From positions 1-6,175 of the forward strand of contig JAIPIE010000045.1 of the NCBI GenBank assembly GCA_021734825.1: DNA of 6,175 nt. Reading direction: 5' to 3'. The notes under the pieces are model-generated. The model was not told the origin of the DNA, did not search any database, and saw only the letters and a program-made list of their open reading frames with translations. Shown here in pieces: positions 1 to 6,127 of this stretch. Position 1 is the first letter of the stretch, and each line of letters starts with the position of its first letter. The position numbers and the translations under genes are program-made. The DNA is from Patescibacteria group bacterium. Its GTDB lineage: Bacteria > Patescibacteriota > Patescibacteriia > Patescibacteriales > UBA12465.

Positions 1-973
1 TAATTTGTTCTAAAATATCAGCGCTAATGCCTAAATTTTCCAATTCGGTGATAAAATTAGGATTTTGTTCAACAATTACCGCCGTTAACCCCTTATTATT
101 CACTAAATTTTGTTCAAAAGTAGTTTTTAACTCAGGATATTTATTAAAAGCTGCCTGTAAATCTTCAATTCCGATTTGATCATTAGGCATCATCTTGCCG
201 GGACTAAATCCCTGTTCAGGCATATCTGCCGGAATTAAAGATGGCGGTAGTTTATTTGGTCGTAGACGCTTAAAGAATTCTCTACCCGGTTTCATCGGAA
301 AAATTTCATTAGCCCTAAACTCATGTTCACCGATAAGCTCTCCTAATACTCTGACTGGCTGACCAACTACCACTAAATTTTCATTGTTCTTGTCAATATA
401 AGCAACATACCACTCGCCACTACTACGATCAAGTAAAACAAAATGTGTTTGATCGGGCTTGGAAATCACTAAACCAGTCAATCTTCCCTCCTCGGCTTGT
501 GACCACATAGCTACATGGGGATTAAAAACTCTATCGTATAAAGGAGCCTGTCGTCCCAAAATATCATCTATCTTCTCACCAACACCAACGGCGGAAAAAA
601 TTACGCCCAAAAATATACTAGCCAAAACAGCCATCAAAGCAATCAAATAAACAGAATAATGATAACCTCGTTTGCTGTGCTTAATGTTATAAAATAACAG
701 CCATAAAAATAAAGCTAAGAATATCATCCAAAAATATGGCAAGGATAAAAGCAGGTAGCCGATAAAGCTATGACCAAGTCGAGCATGCATCATTAGATCA
801 CTATTTCCGAACAAATAAATCATCACCGCTACCGCCGCTGCACCAACAAATAAAGACAAAGCGCCAAACAACCAAATCAGCACTTCTTTTAATAAAAAAT
901 GCCAGCGTGGCTTCGGCGTCATGCCTGTATGTTTTATTTTTTCAATTACTTGTTTTTCAAAATTTTCTAACAT
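1..973 (-). CDS. Three-helix membrane protein, probable anti-sigma factor (3' end missing)
   Basis: The reading frame opens at ATG 973 and stays open for 324 codons to the window edge, so the C-terminus is missing. It starts 6 bp after the stop of the ECF sigma gene, which suggests co-translation; no SD is visible. A basic cytoplasmic N-terminus (about residues 1-27, with KPRW at 21-24) is followed by three hydrophobic helices at about 28-55, 72-97 and 105-130. Then comes a soluble region. Residues about 164-226 have the alternating beta pattern of a small OB-like barrel: G-x-V, F-V-L-L-D, a G-E-W-Y-V strand, V-G-Q-P-V-R-V-L-G, and F-R-A-N-E-I. The rest is proline-rich and then helical. Genes directly behind ECF sigma factors commonly encode membrane anti-sigma factors that hold the sigma factor until a signal arrives. 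That role is inferred from position and topology; I recognise no zinc-binding anti-sigma motif. Confidence 0.7.
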   Translation of the reverse strand, partial: MLENFEKQVIEKIKHTGMTPKPRWHFLLKEVLIWLFGALSLFVGAAAVAVMIYLFGNSDLMMHARLGHSFIGYLLLSLPYFWMIFLALFLWLLFYNIKHSKRGYHYSVYLIALMAVLASIFLGVIFSAVGVGEKIDDILGRQAPLYDRVFNPHVAMWSQAEEGRLTGLVISKPDQTHFVLLDRSSGEWYVAYIDKNNENLVVVGQPVRVLGELIGEHEFRANEIFPMKPGREFFKRLRPNKLPPSLIPADMPEQGFSPGKMMPNDQIGIEDLQAAFNKYPELKTTFEQNLVNNKGLTAVIVEQNPNFITELENLGISADILEQI

Positions 974-979
974 ATATAT

Positions 980-1564
980 TTAGTTTTCTAAAATATTAGC
1001 CGGCAAAGCATTCTTCAAAGATTTTTTAGCTCTGTTCAATAAAGAGGCCACAGTGCCTTGAGGTTTTTTTAAAATATCGGAGATTTCCTCGTAACTCTTA
1101 TCTTCAAAAAACTTTAAAATTAAAATTTCGCGATGTTTAACGCTGACCTTTTCTAAAGCTGTCTTAATTATTGCTTGACTTAAGTGAATATCAGACAGTT
1201 TATCCAAAGATATGTCATCAGCTAAGATATCAAAGCCAATATTATCAATAGGAAAGGCGTGAGCCTCTGGACGCACTTGTTTCTTGCGAAAACTGCTAAT
1301 CACTTGATTATGAGCGATGCGATATATCCAGGAAGAAAATTTTAAATTTTGGTCAAAATCATTTAAATTTAAATATACTTTCAAGAAAATGTCTTGCAAT
1401 AAATCTTGAATATCTTCTTCATTATTTGCCCCTAAGCGACGCAAATAACGCCCCAATTTTTCCTGGTAGCGCTGAATTATATACGAAAACTTGTCCGGGT
1501 CAGCTAAACTGAGCCGCACCAGCTCCATATCTTCTAATTCTAAATTTGACGAAGCATTATCCAT
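980..1564 (-). CDS. ECF-type RNA polymerase sigma-70 factor
   Basis: A 194-residue protein of normal size for the ECF (extracytoplasmic function) group, which directs RNA polymerase to a small stress or envelope regulon. The region 2 domain spans about residues 25-97 and holds the region 2.1/2.2 helix with D-I-Q-D-L-L-Q-D-I-F (51-60) and the region 2.3/2.4 sequence F-S-S-W-I-Y-R-I-A-H-N (76-86). A short linker follows. Region 4 (about 130-185) carries H-R-E-I-L-I-L-K-F-F-E, the conserved S-Y-E-E-I-S-D-I-L turn, and the recognition helix G-T-V-A-S-L-L-N-R-A-K. There is no region 1.1 or 3. The ATG at 1564 follows an AAGGAA stretch with 5-6 bp spacing, supporting this start. The gene lies 59 bp behind the GH3 gene and 6 bp ahead of the membrane protein, its likely anti-sigma partner. 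The target genes are not known. Confidence 0.93.
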   Translation of the reverse strand: MDNASSNLELEDMELVRLSLADPDKFSYIIQRYQEKLGRYLRRLGANNEEDIQDLLQDIFLKVYLNLNDFDQNLKFSSWIYRIAHNQVISSFRKKQVRPEAHAFPIDNIGFDILADDISLDKLSDIHLSQAIIKTALEKVSVKHREILILKFFEDKSYEEISDILKKPQGTVASLLNRAKKSLKNALPANILEN

Positions 1565-1584
1565 GAATTTCCTTATACTATATA

Positions 1585-1610
1585 ATACGCGTAAAACAGC
1601 ATTTTCTTCC
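1585..1610 (-). promoter_or_regulatory. Candidate ECF-type promoter ahead of the sigma gene
   Basis: Reading leftward, GGAAG (1610-1606) is followed after 16 bp by CGTAT (1589-1585). This resembles the general ECF promoter layout of a GGAAC-like -35 box and a CGTC-like -10 box with 16-17 bp spacing. Transcription would begin a few bases before the SD of the sigma gene. ECF sigma genes often drive their own promoter, so the position is sensible. Two of ten core bases differ from the usual pattern in each half-informative position, and short motifs like this arise by chance, so confidence is low. Confidence 0.2.
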
Positions 1611-1623
1611 TATAAAGCTCGGA

Positions 1624-3150
1624 TTAATTATTCATCGACAAGAGCTCATCTATAATTATGCGATCATTAGATAATCTAGGAATTTTTGCCTGGCCACCGA
1701 CACGACGTCTTTCTTTCAGCCAGTCGTAGAATAAATCAGTACGAGCAATAACAAAAGCTGGAGCGGCTAAATTTAAATCTTTGTAGCGTTTCGCCTCATA
1801 ATCAGAATTTAATTTTTTCAACTCTATATCTAAAATATCCATGAACCTTGGTAAGTCTTTAGGCGGAGAGCTAAACTCAAACAACCATTGATGCCTAGCG
1901 GCGCCAACTGCTTCATGGTAGAGCGGAGCTGCCGAATATTCACGAATTTCTGCTTGGCAATAATCGCAGGCAATTTTAACTGCCCGATCAGCATTTTCTA
2001 CCACTAATTCCTCACCGCAAGCATTAATAAAACTTTTAATGCGACCACTAATAATAATTCTAAAAGGAAAAAGAGAGGTAAATTTTATTGTATCGCCAAT
2101 TAAATAGCGCCAAAGACCGGCATTGGTAGAAATTACTAAAGCATAATTTTTATCCAATTCAACTTCTGCTAAAGTAAGGGCTCGCGGCTTAGGCTTAGAC
2201 AATTCCTCAATGGAAATAAATTCGTAAAAAACGCCGCCGTTTAAAAACAAGAGCATGTCTGATTTTGTCAGATCGTCTTGAAAAGCGAAAAATCCCTCCG
2301 AGGCATTATAAACTTCCAGATAATGCATACCTGAACCAGGGATAAGAGCTTCAAATTGTGAACGGTAGGCCTCAAAGCTCGTGCCACCATGAACAAATAA
2401 TTCTAAATTTGGCCACACCTCTCGCAAATTCTTTTTACCGGTAAGTTCCAAGATTTTTTTAGCCAAAACTAAGTTCCAAGAAGGAACTCCGGAAAGACTA
2501 ACAATATTTTGATAAGCAATAATCTCGGAAATGCGCAGTAACTTGTCTTCCCACTCACTCATGCAGGCAACACTGAAATGAGGACTACGGCGTAAACGCG
2601 CCCACCAAGGCAAGTTTTTCATCAAGATCACAGAAACATCAGCAATATATTTATCGGCGCCAATTTCAGACAATTGCCGACTGCCGCCAAGAGCAAAATT
2701 TTGTCCCATGAGTAAATTGGAGTTAAAATTCTGAGCAAAATAACTAGCAAATAAACTACGGCCACCACGATAATGACAATCATTTAAAGCCTTTTTGCTC
2801 ACAGGAATATATTTACTCTTACTACCAGTAGTGCCAGAAGATTTAGAAAAATATTTAATCTTTTCCGGCCAGAGTAAGTAATTCTCTCCGCGCATTAAAC
2901 GCTCAATATAAGGCTGAATATCTTCATAAGAACTGATGGGAACAGCTTCTTGAAAATCGTGCGTATTTTTGAGTTTGTTATAATGATATTTTTTACCCCA
3001 TTCAGTGCGACATCCATGCTTAATTAAATCATTGAATACTTGCGTTTGCACTAGTAACGGATTTTTTTCAAAATAACGCAAAGACTGACGACGACGAGAA
3101 AAAGCCAAATTTAGCAAAGAAAATTTTTTAAACATAGAGTTAGCTACCAT
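1624..3150 (-). CDS. GH3-family acyl-adenylating enzyme (acyl acid-amido synthetase-like)
   Basis: A 508-residue member of the GH3 family, the adenylate-forming enzymes named from plant auxin conjugation. They activate a carboxylic acid with ATP and pass the acyl group to an amine, typically an amino acid. The ATP-binding loop S-S-G-T-T-G-S-K-S-K-Y-I-P-V-S is at 104-118, the second motif Y-N-A-S-E-G-F-F at 281-288, and the third, G-L-W-R-Y-L-I-G-D, at 345-353. The small C-terminal domain follows, with G-G-Q-A-K-I-P-R-L at 485-493 whose lysine (489) is the likely catalytic one. Length is normal and no membrane segment is seen, so it should be cytoplasmic. The natural substrate of bacterial GH3 proteins of this kind is largely unknown. 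The ATG at 3150 overlaps the upstream gene by 11 bp. The in-frame ATG at 3135 (M-F-K-K-F) leaves a 4-bp gap and is equally credible; neither has a strong SD. Confidence 0.9.
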   Translation of the reverse strand: MVANSMFKKFSLLNLAFSRRRQSLRYFEKNPLLVQTQVFNDLIKHGCRTEWGKKYHYNKLKNTHDFQEAVPISSYEDIQPYIERLMRGENYLLWPEKIKYFSKSSGTTGSKSKYIPVSKKALNDCHYRGGRSLFASYFAQNFNSNLLMGQNFALGGSRQLSEIGADKYIADVSVILMKNLPWWARLRRSPHFSVACMSEWEDKLLRISEIIAYQNIVSLSGVPSWNLVLAKKILELTGKKNLREVWPNLELFVHGGTSFEAYRSQFEALIPGSGMHYLEVYNASEGFFAFQDDLTKSDMLLFLNGGVFYEFISIEELSKPKPRALTLAEVELDKNYALVISTNAGLWRYLIGDTIKFTSLFPFRIIISGRIKSFINACGEELVVENADRAVKIACDYCQAEIREYSAAPLYHEAVGAARHQWLFEFSSPPKDLPRFMDILDIELKKLNSDYEAKRYKDLNLAAPAFVIARTDLFYDWLKERRRVGGQAKIPRLSNDRIIIDELLSMNN

Positions 3151-3619
3151 TTAAATCACGTGTTTGCTGACGGCGATACTTACTCCAAGCAGAACGACGA
3201 CTAAATTCTCCTTTTGCTACAAGCTCGGAAGCCCAAGCGCCACCAAGTAAATGAGGCAAAATAACATAATCAGCCCCAGCTGCGTATAAAGAGTCAAGAT
3301 ATTTTTTATGATATAAACTCGCCACAATAACTGCCTTAGGGTTATACTTACGTGCAAAATTAATCAGAACTAGCTGATCTTCTGGTGAGGGGATGGTGGA
3401 GATAATGGTATTTGCTGTCGTTATAGGTAGTGATCGCAAAAATTCAATATCGGAAGCATCACCAAAAAAAGAACGAATACCGAGCTTGTTAAAATGAGCC
3501 ACACTCTCCGGATTAAAATCAACCGCGGCAAACTTAATTTTTTTCTTTTTTAAAGCTTCACCGATTTTCCAACCAGTGCGGTGATAACCGAAAATTATAG
3601 TATCAAAACTTTCTTTAAT
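3140..3619 (-). CDS. TrkA-N/RCK nucleotide-binding domain of the split Kef-type antiporter
   Basis: Codons 3619-3140 encode a 159-residue Rossmann domain of the TrkA-N/RCK type, which senses NAD(H) or similar ligands and gates K+ channels and Kef antiporters. Visible are T-I-I-F-G-Y-H-R-T-G-W-K-I-G (glycine loop), the acidic end of the second strand (A-A-V-D-F-N-P-E), F-F-G-D-A-S-D, T-I-I-S-T-I-P and A-G-A-D-Y-V-I-L-P. There is no TrkA-C domain. The frame is continuous with the antiporter membrane domain but for one TAA at 3622-3620. I place the start at ATT 3619 because AGGAGGAA lies 5 bp before it and the Rossmann fold is then complete. The first conventional start in frame, GTG 3502, would delete the glycine loop and first two strands, so a 120-residue product from there is unlikely to bind a nucleotide. 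Alternatively this is the 3' part of a gene broken by a nonsense change. The end overlaps the GH3 gene by 11 bp. Confidence 0.7.
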   Translation of the reverse strand: MKESFDTIIFGYHRTGWKIGEALKKKKIKFAAVDFNPESVAHFNKLGIRSFFGDASDIEFLRSLPITTANTIISTIPSPEDQLVLINFARKYNPKAVIVASLYHKKYLDSLYAAGADYVILPHLLGGAWASELVAKGEFSRRSAWSKYRRQQTRDLNGS

Positions 3620-3630
3620 TTATTCCTCCT
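3619..3630 (-). promoter_or_regulatory. Strong Shine-Dalgarno site and AUU start for the TrkA-N cistron
   Basis: Reading leftward, AGGAGGAA (3630-3623) is followed by the TAA stop of the antiporter and then ATT at 3619. Five bases separate the last G of AGGAGG from the A of ATT, which fits ribosome spacing. The same bases also encode Q-E-E at the end of the upstream protein, so a chance match is possible. No other gene start in the window has a comparable SD. AUU is a known but rare bacterial initiation codon, as in infC of E. coli. Termination and re-initiation across TAA would couple the two parts at a fixed ratio. Confidence 0.45.
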
Positions 3631-4816
3631 GAACAAAAGTGTCGCGTCCAAAAAGCAGGAAAAGAGGCAGAAAGAAATTATATATTTTATAACTAAAAGT
3701 CATCGCATAAGAAGAAAAGAATATGGTGATAATTGCGGCCACGGTAAATATCGCCAGTTCCCGTCCATCCAGATAACCAAGCGCAGATACGGCAAAAAGG
3801 ATAATAAAGCCAAATTCACTTAACTGCCCTGCCGTTAAGGCGGATAAAAAGCTATTTCGGCGAGTAAAGCGACGAGATCGAAACAAGATATACAGAATAA
3901 TCGGCTTCACTATTAATATAAAGGCCGATAAAAGCAAGGCAGGAATCAGTACCTGATCAAGATGACTAAAATCAGCACCGCTACCTAGTAATATAAAAAA
4001 GATGACAATAAAAAAGTCACGCAAAGGTTTAATGCGACTAGCAATTTCCGCTTGGAAGCGAGAAGCGCCAAGACTAAGACCGGCAATGACAGCTCCCACC
4101 TCCAAAGAAAAGCCGCTCCAAAGTAATAATGAAGCCACGCCAAAGCACCAGGCAACCGTAAAAATAAATAGAAACTCACCAGAAGAAGAAATTTTATTCA
4201 ATAATGAAGGCAAAACATACTTAGCCATCATAATGATGCCCGCAATAACAGCCAAAGCCTTAATTACAAACCATAAAGAATCGCCAGCAATAACACTATT
4301 GGGGGCAGTAAAACTTAAATACAATAAGATTAAGATGGAAATAATGTCTTGCACAAGCATGAGACCGATTGTATAGCGACCATAAACAGATTCTTCATCT
4401 TGCTTATCATTTAAAATTTTCAAGACTATAATCGTACTAGAAAAACAAGCCGCTAAAGCTAAGAATAATGAGCCAGTCCAACTTAAGCCAAAGGAATGAG
4501 CAAGCGGTAAAAGTAGGCCAAAATTTAAAAGGAATTGAAGCGAACCGACTAGTAAAGCTTCTTTACCAATTTTTTTTAGATAAGAGAAATTTAAATCAAG
4601 TCCAATTATGAATAATAATAACACTACCCCAAAACTGGCGAAGGCATGATACATCGGTTCATCGGCCGGTAAAATATTTAACAAAAGTGGTCCGCCAATA
4701 ATACCAGCCACAATGTAAGCGACTAGTAGCGGCTGCTTGGCCAAGCGTACAAAAAAAGCCACACTTACGGTAATGGCTAAAAGAGCACTCAGCTGTAAAA
4801 AAATGTTTGAGTCCAT
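3620..4816 (-). CDS. Kef-type cation/proton antiporter, CPA2 membrane domain
   Basis: The 398-residue protein is the membrane part of a CPA2-family monovalent cation:proton antiporter (KefB/KefC type), which exchanges K+ or Na+ for H+ across the cytoplasmic membrane. It is hydrophobic almost throughout, with about 12 helices. Family signatures are present: the G-L-D-L-N-F-S-Y-L-K-K-I-G segment (72-84); F-S-S-T-I-I-V-L-K-I-L (125-135); the helix with Q156-D157, the conserved acidic residue of ion transport; R-I-K-P-L-R-D-F-F (261-269) then the L-L-G-S-G-A-D segment; and G-Q-L-S-E-F-G-F (330-337). Full-length relatives usually continue into a cytoplasmic TrkA-N domain. Here the chain stops at F-V-Q-E-E-TAA, and that domain follows in the same frame. 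The ATG at 4816 has no SD but sits about 25 bp below a strong promoter. Whether K+ or Na+ is moved cannot be read from the sequence. Confidence 0.92.
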   Translation of the reverse strand: MDSNIFLQLSALLAITVSVAFFVRLAKQPLLVAYIVAGIIGGPLLLNILPADEPMYHAFASFGVVLLLFIIGLDLNFSYLKKIGKEALLVGSLQFLLNFGLLLPLAHSFGLSWTGSLFLALAACFSSTIIVLKILNDKQDEESVYGRYTIGLMLVQDIISILILLYLSFTAPNSVIAGDSLWFVIKALAVIAGIIMMAKYVLPSLLNKISSSGEFLFIFTVAWCFGVASLLLWSGFSLEVGAVIAGLSLGASRFQAEIASRIKPLRDFFIVIFFILLGSGADFSHLDQVLIPALLLSAFILIVKPIILYILFRSRRFTRRNSFLSALTAGQLSEFGFIILFAVSALGYLDGRELAIFTVAAIITIFFSSYAMTFSYKIYNFFLPLFLLFGRDTFVQEE

Positions 4817-4847
4817 GGATTTACACTAAAAAATAATTAACACTTAA

Positions 4848-4877
4848 ATTATAGCATATATGCTAGTTATTTCTCAA
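4848..4877 (-). promoter_or_regulatory. Sigma70-type promoter with extended -10 for the Kef antiporter run
   Basis: Reading leftward, the -35 box TTGAGA (4877-4872) is followed after 18 bp by a perfect -10 box TATAAT (4853-4848), preceded by TGC (4856-4854) as an extended -10. Transcription should begin near 4841, giving a leader of about 25 bases before the ATG at 4816. This is the only convincing promoter for the leftward gene run. The -35 box matches the consensus at five of six bases. Confidence 0.75.
4852..4865. repeat. Perfect 14-bp palindrome in the Kef promoter spacer, candidate operator
   Basis: TAGCATATATGCTA is a perfect 14-bp inverted repeat. It begins in the -10 box and fills most of the spacer up to the -35 box of the antiporter promoter. 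A dimeric repressor binding here would block RNA polymerase. No regulator gene is recognisable in the window other than the sigma factor, so the binding protein is unknown. The extended -10 TGC is part of the palindrome, so some of the symmetry could be coincidental. Confidence 0.4.
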
Positions 4878-4944
4878 ATAAAAGATTAACTAATATACGT
4901 GCCTATAAAAAATATTTTTACAAATAAGTCACAATTTGAATTAG

Positions 4945-4973
4945 CTGACAAAAAATTAATATTGTAGTAAAAT
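4945..4973 (+). promoter_or_regulatory. Sigma70-type promoter of the Na+/Ca2+ exchanger gene
   Basis: The -35 box CTGACA (4945-4950, five of six consensus bases) is separated by the ideal 17 bp from the -10 box TAAAAT (4968-4973, five of six). Transcription should start near 4980, leaving a leader of about 28 bases to the ATG at 5008. That leader has no SD. The promoter faces away from the antiporter promoter, about 70 bp apart, so one regulator could act on both. Confidence 0.7.
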
Positions 4974-4975
4974 TA

Positions 4976-5003
4976 AATTAGCTAATTAAACTATTAATTA
5001 ATA
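4976..5003. repeat. Two AT-rich 12-bp palindromes in the exchanger leader
   Basis: AATTAGCTAATT (4976-4987) covers the expected transcription start and TATTAATTAATA (4992-5003) lies just before the start codon. Both are perfect inverted repeats. In such AT-rich DNA short palindromes are common by chance, so an operator role is only a possibility. They do not share sequence with the 14-bp palindrome at 4852-4865 beyond the TAGC/GCTA core. Confidence 0.25.
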
Positions 5004-5007
5004 ATTT

Positions 5008-6069
5008 ATGTTACTTCTTGGCTACAGTCTTGCCCTGTTGGCTTCTTTTTATTTACTCGCTTTAATTTGTGAACGCTATTTCGTCCTCTCCTTGGATAAA
5101 ATTGCCAACAAATTAAAAATGAATTCAGATATGGCCGGCGCCACTTTAATGGCAGTGGGCTCAAGTGCTCCGGAATTATTTGTTTCTCTTATCGCTGTCT
5201 TTAAACCAGGACAAGAAGCCTTGGGTGCTGGTACCATTGTCGGTTCTGCCCTGTTTAATATTCTTGTAATTATTGGTGCCTCGGCGATGGTACGTAAAGC
5301 CTTTATCGCCTGGCAACCAATTGTGCGTGACTTAAGCTTCTATTCCCTTAGCATCGTTTTGCTTATCTTTTCTTTCTGGGATGGACGGATTACTCTAATG
5401 GAGTCTTCAATTTTCCTGCTTTTATATGTTATTTATGTACTAGCGGTAATAAAATGGAAGAAAATTCTCCCCTACAAAGATGAAAATAAAGCTCCGGTTG
5501 AAGCTGCTGAAGAAGGCTTACATAAAGAAGAAAAGAAAAAAAGTTTTATTGCCGTCTTTTTAAACGGTATCAAATATATCTTTGATTTCATCTTTCCTCA
5601 AGAGAAACGCTATTGGTCAGTTTTTTTCTTATCAATTGCTTTTATTGCTGGACTCAGCTGGGTGTTAGTGGAAAGTGCGGTCGGTGTTGCTCATATTTTA
5701 AATATTCCAGCCGTTATTATCGGTTTAACTATTCTAGCGGCCGGCACCAGCATGCCTGATTTAATATCTTCAATTATCGTCGCCCGTCAAAGACGCAGTG
5801 GCATGGCCATCTCTAATGCTATTGGCTCAAATATTTTTGATATTTTAATAGGCCTCGGCCTACCTTGGATGATTATAACGATTGGCGGTAAAATTATACC
5901 GGTTGCCACTGAAAACCTAGACAGTTCTATCATTCTGCTTTTTGCCACCGTGGTATCAGTATTATTCTTTTTAATGGCTAAAAAATGGCATATTGGTCGT
6001 TTTGCCGGCGTCAGTTTAATCGGTCTTTATATACTCTATCTTGCTTGGACGATTCTGCAGACTCTATAA
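5008..6069 (+). CDS. NCKX-like Na+/Ca2+ exchanger (CaCA family)
   Basis: A 353-residue member of the Ca2+/cation antiporter superfamily, which uses the Na+ gradient to expel Ca2+ across the cytoplasmic membrane. The two inverted alpha repeats are clear. Alpha-1 (about 42-90) has G-S-S-A-P-E-L-F-V-S with Glu56, then G-T-I-V-G-S-A-L-F-N. Alpha-2 (about 236-287) has A-A-G-T-S-M-P-D-L-I-S-S with Asp251, then S-N-A-I-G-S-N-I-F-D-I-L-I-G-L-G-L-P-W. About ten helices are split by a charged cytoplasmic loop (about 150-200, rich in Lys and Glu). The alpha-2 sequence and the W-x-P-x-x-R-D segment (102-108) look more like animal K+-dependent exchangers (NCKX) than E. coli YrbG. Asp278 matches the Asp that gives NCKX2 its K+ dependence. 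It is divergent from the Kef antiporter and has its own promoter and terminator, so it is a single-gene transcript. The ATG has no SD but fits the N-terminus of the fold. Confidence 0.93.
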   Translation: MLLLGYSLALLASFYLLALICERYFVLSLDKIANKLKMNSDMAGATLMAVGSSAPELFVSLIAVFKPGQEALGAGTIVGSALFNILVIIGASAMVRKAFIAWQPIVRDLSFYSLSIVLLIFSFWDGRITLMESSIFLLLYVIYVLAVIKWKKILPYKDENKAPVEAAEEGLHKEEKKKSFIAVFLNGIKYIFDFIFPQEKRYWSVFFLSIAFIAGLSWVLVESAVGVAHILNIPAVIIGLTILAAGTSMPDLISSIIVARQRRSGMAISNAIGSNIFDILIGLGLPWMIITIGGKIIPVATENLDSSIILLFATVVSVLFFLMAKKWHIGRFAGVSLIGLYILYLAWTILQTL

Positions 6070-6089
6070 ACACAAAAATTATACAGCCT

Positions 6090-6118
6090 AAAAGCGGTCT
6101 GCGACGGATCGCTTTTTT
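6090..6118 (+). terminator. Rho-independent terminator of the exchanger gene
   Basis: About 20 bp after the stop codon, AAAGCG pairs with CGCTTT. The stem continues inward with G-T, T-A, C-G and T-G pairs around the loop GCGAC. A run of six T residues (6113-6118) overlaps and follows the 3' arm. This is a standard intrinsic terminator for rightward transcription. Confidence 0.8.
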
Positions 6119-6127
6119 AAAACAACA

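Noticed and set aside
459..650. Plus-strand open frame of 63 codons
   Set aside because: It lies antisense inside the longer minus-strand membrane protein, which has coherent helices and domain pattern; its product resembles nothing.
1573..1588. TATTATATAGTATAA box as a standard sigma70 -10 for the sigma gene
   Set aside because: No acceptable -35 box lies 16-18 bp upstream of any -10 register, so AT-rich sequence alone is not enough.
3620..3622. Alternative genetic code as explanation of the internal stop
   Set aside because: Known CPR recoding affects TGA, not TAA. TAA ends every complete gene here, and no in-frame TGA needs decoding.
3581..3823. Plus-strand open frame of 80 codons
   Set aside because: Antisense to the antiporter C-terminus and TrkA-N start; low-complexity Lys/Arg-rich product with no family pattern.
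3985..4376. Open frames on both strands inside the antiporter (3985-4179 minus, 4002-4376 plus)
   Set aside because: Both are shadows of the conserved CPA2 coding frame, which explains the sequence fully.
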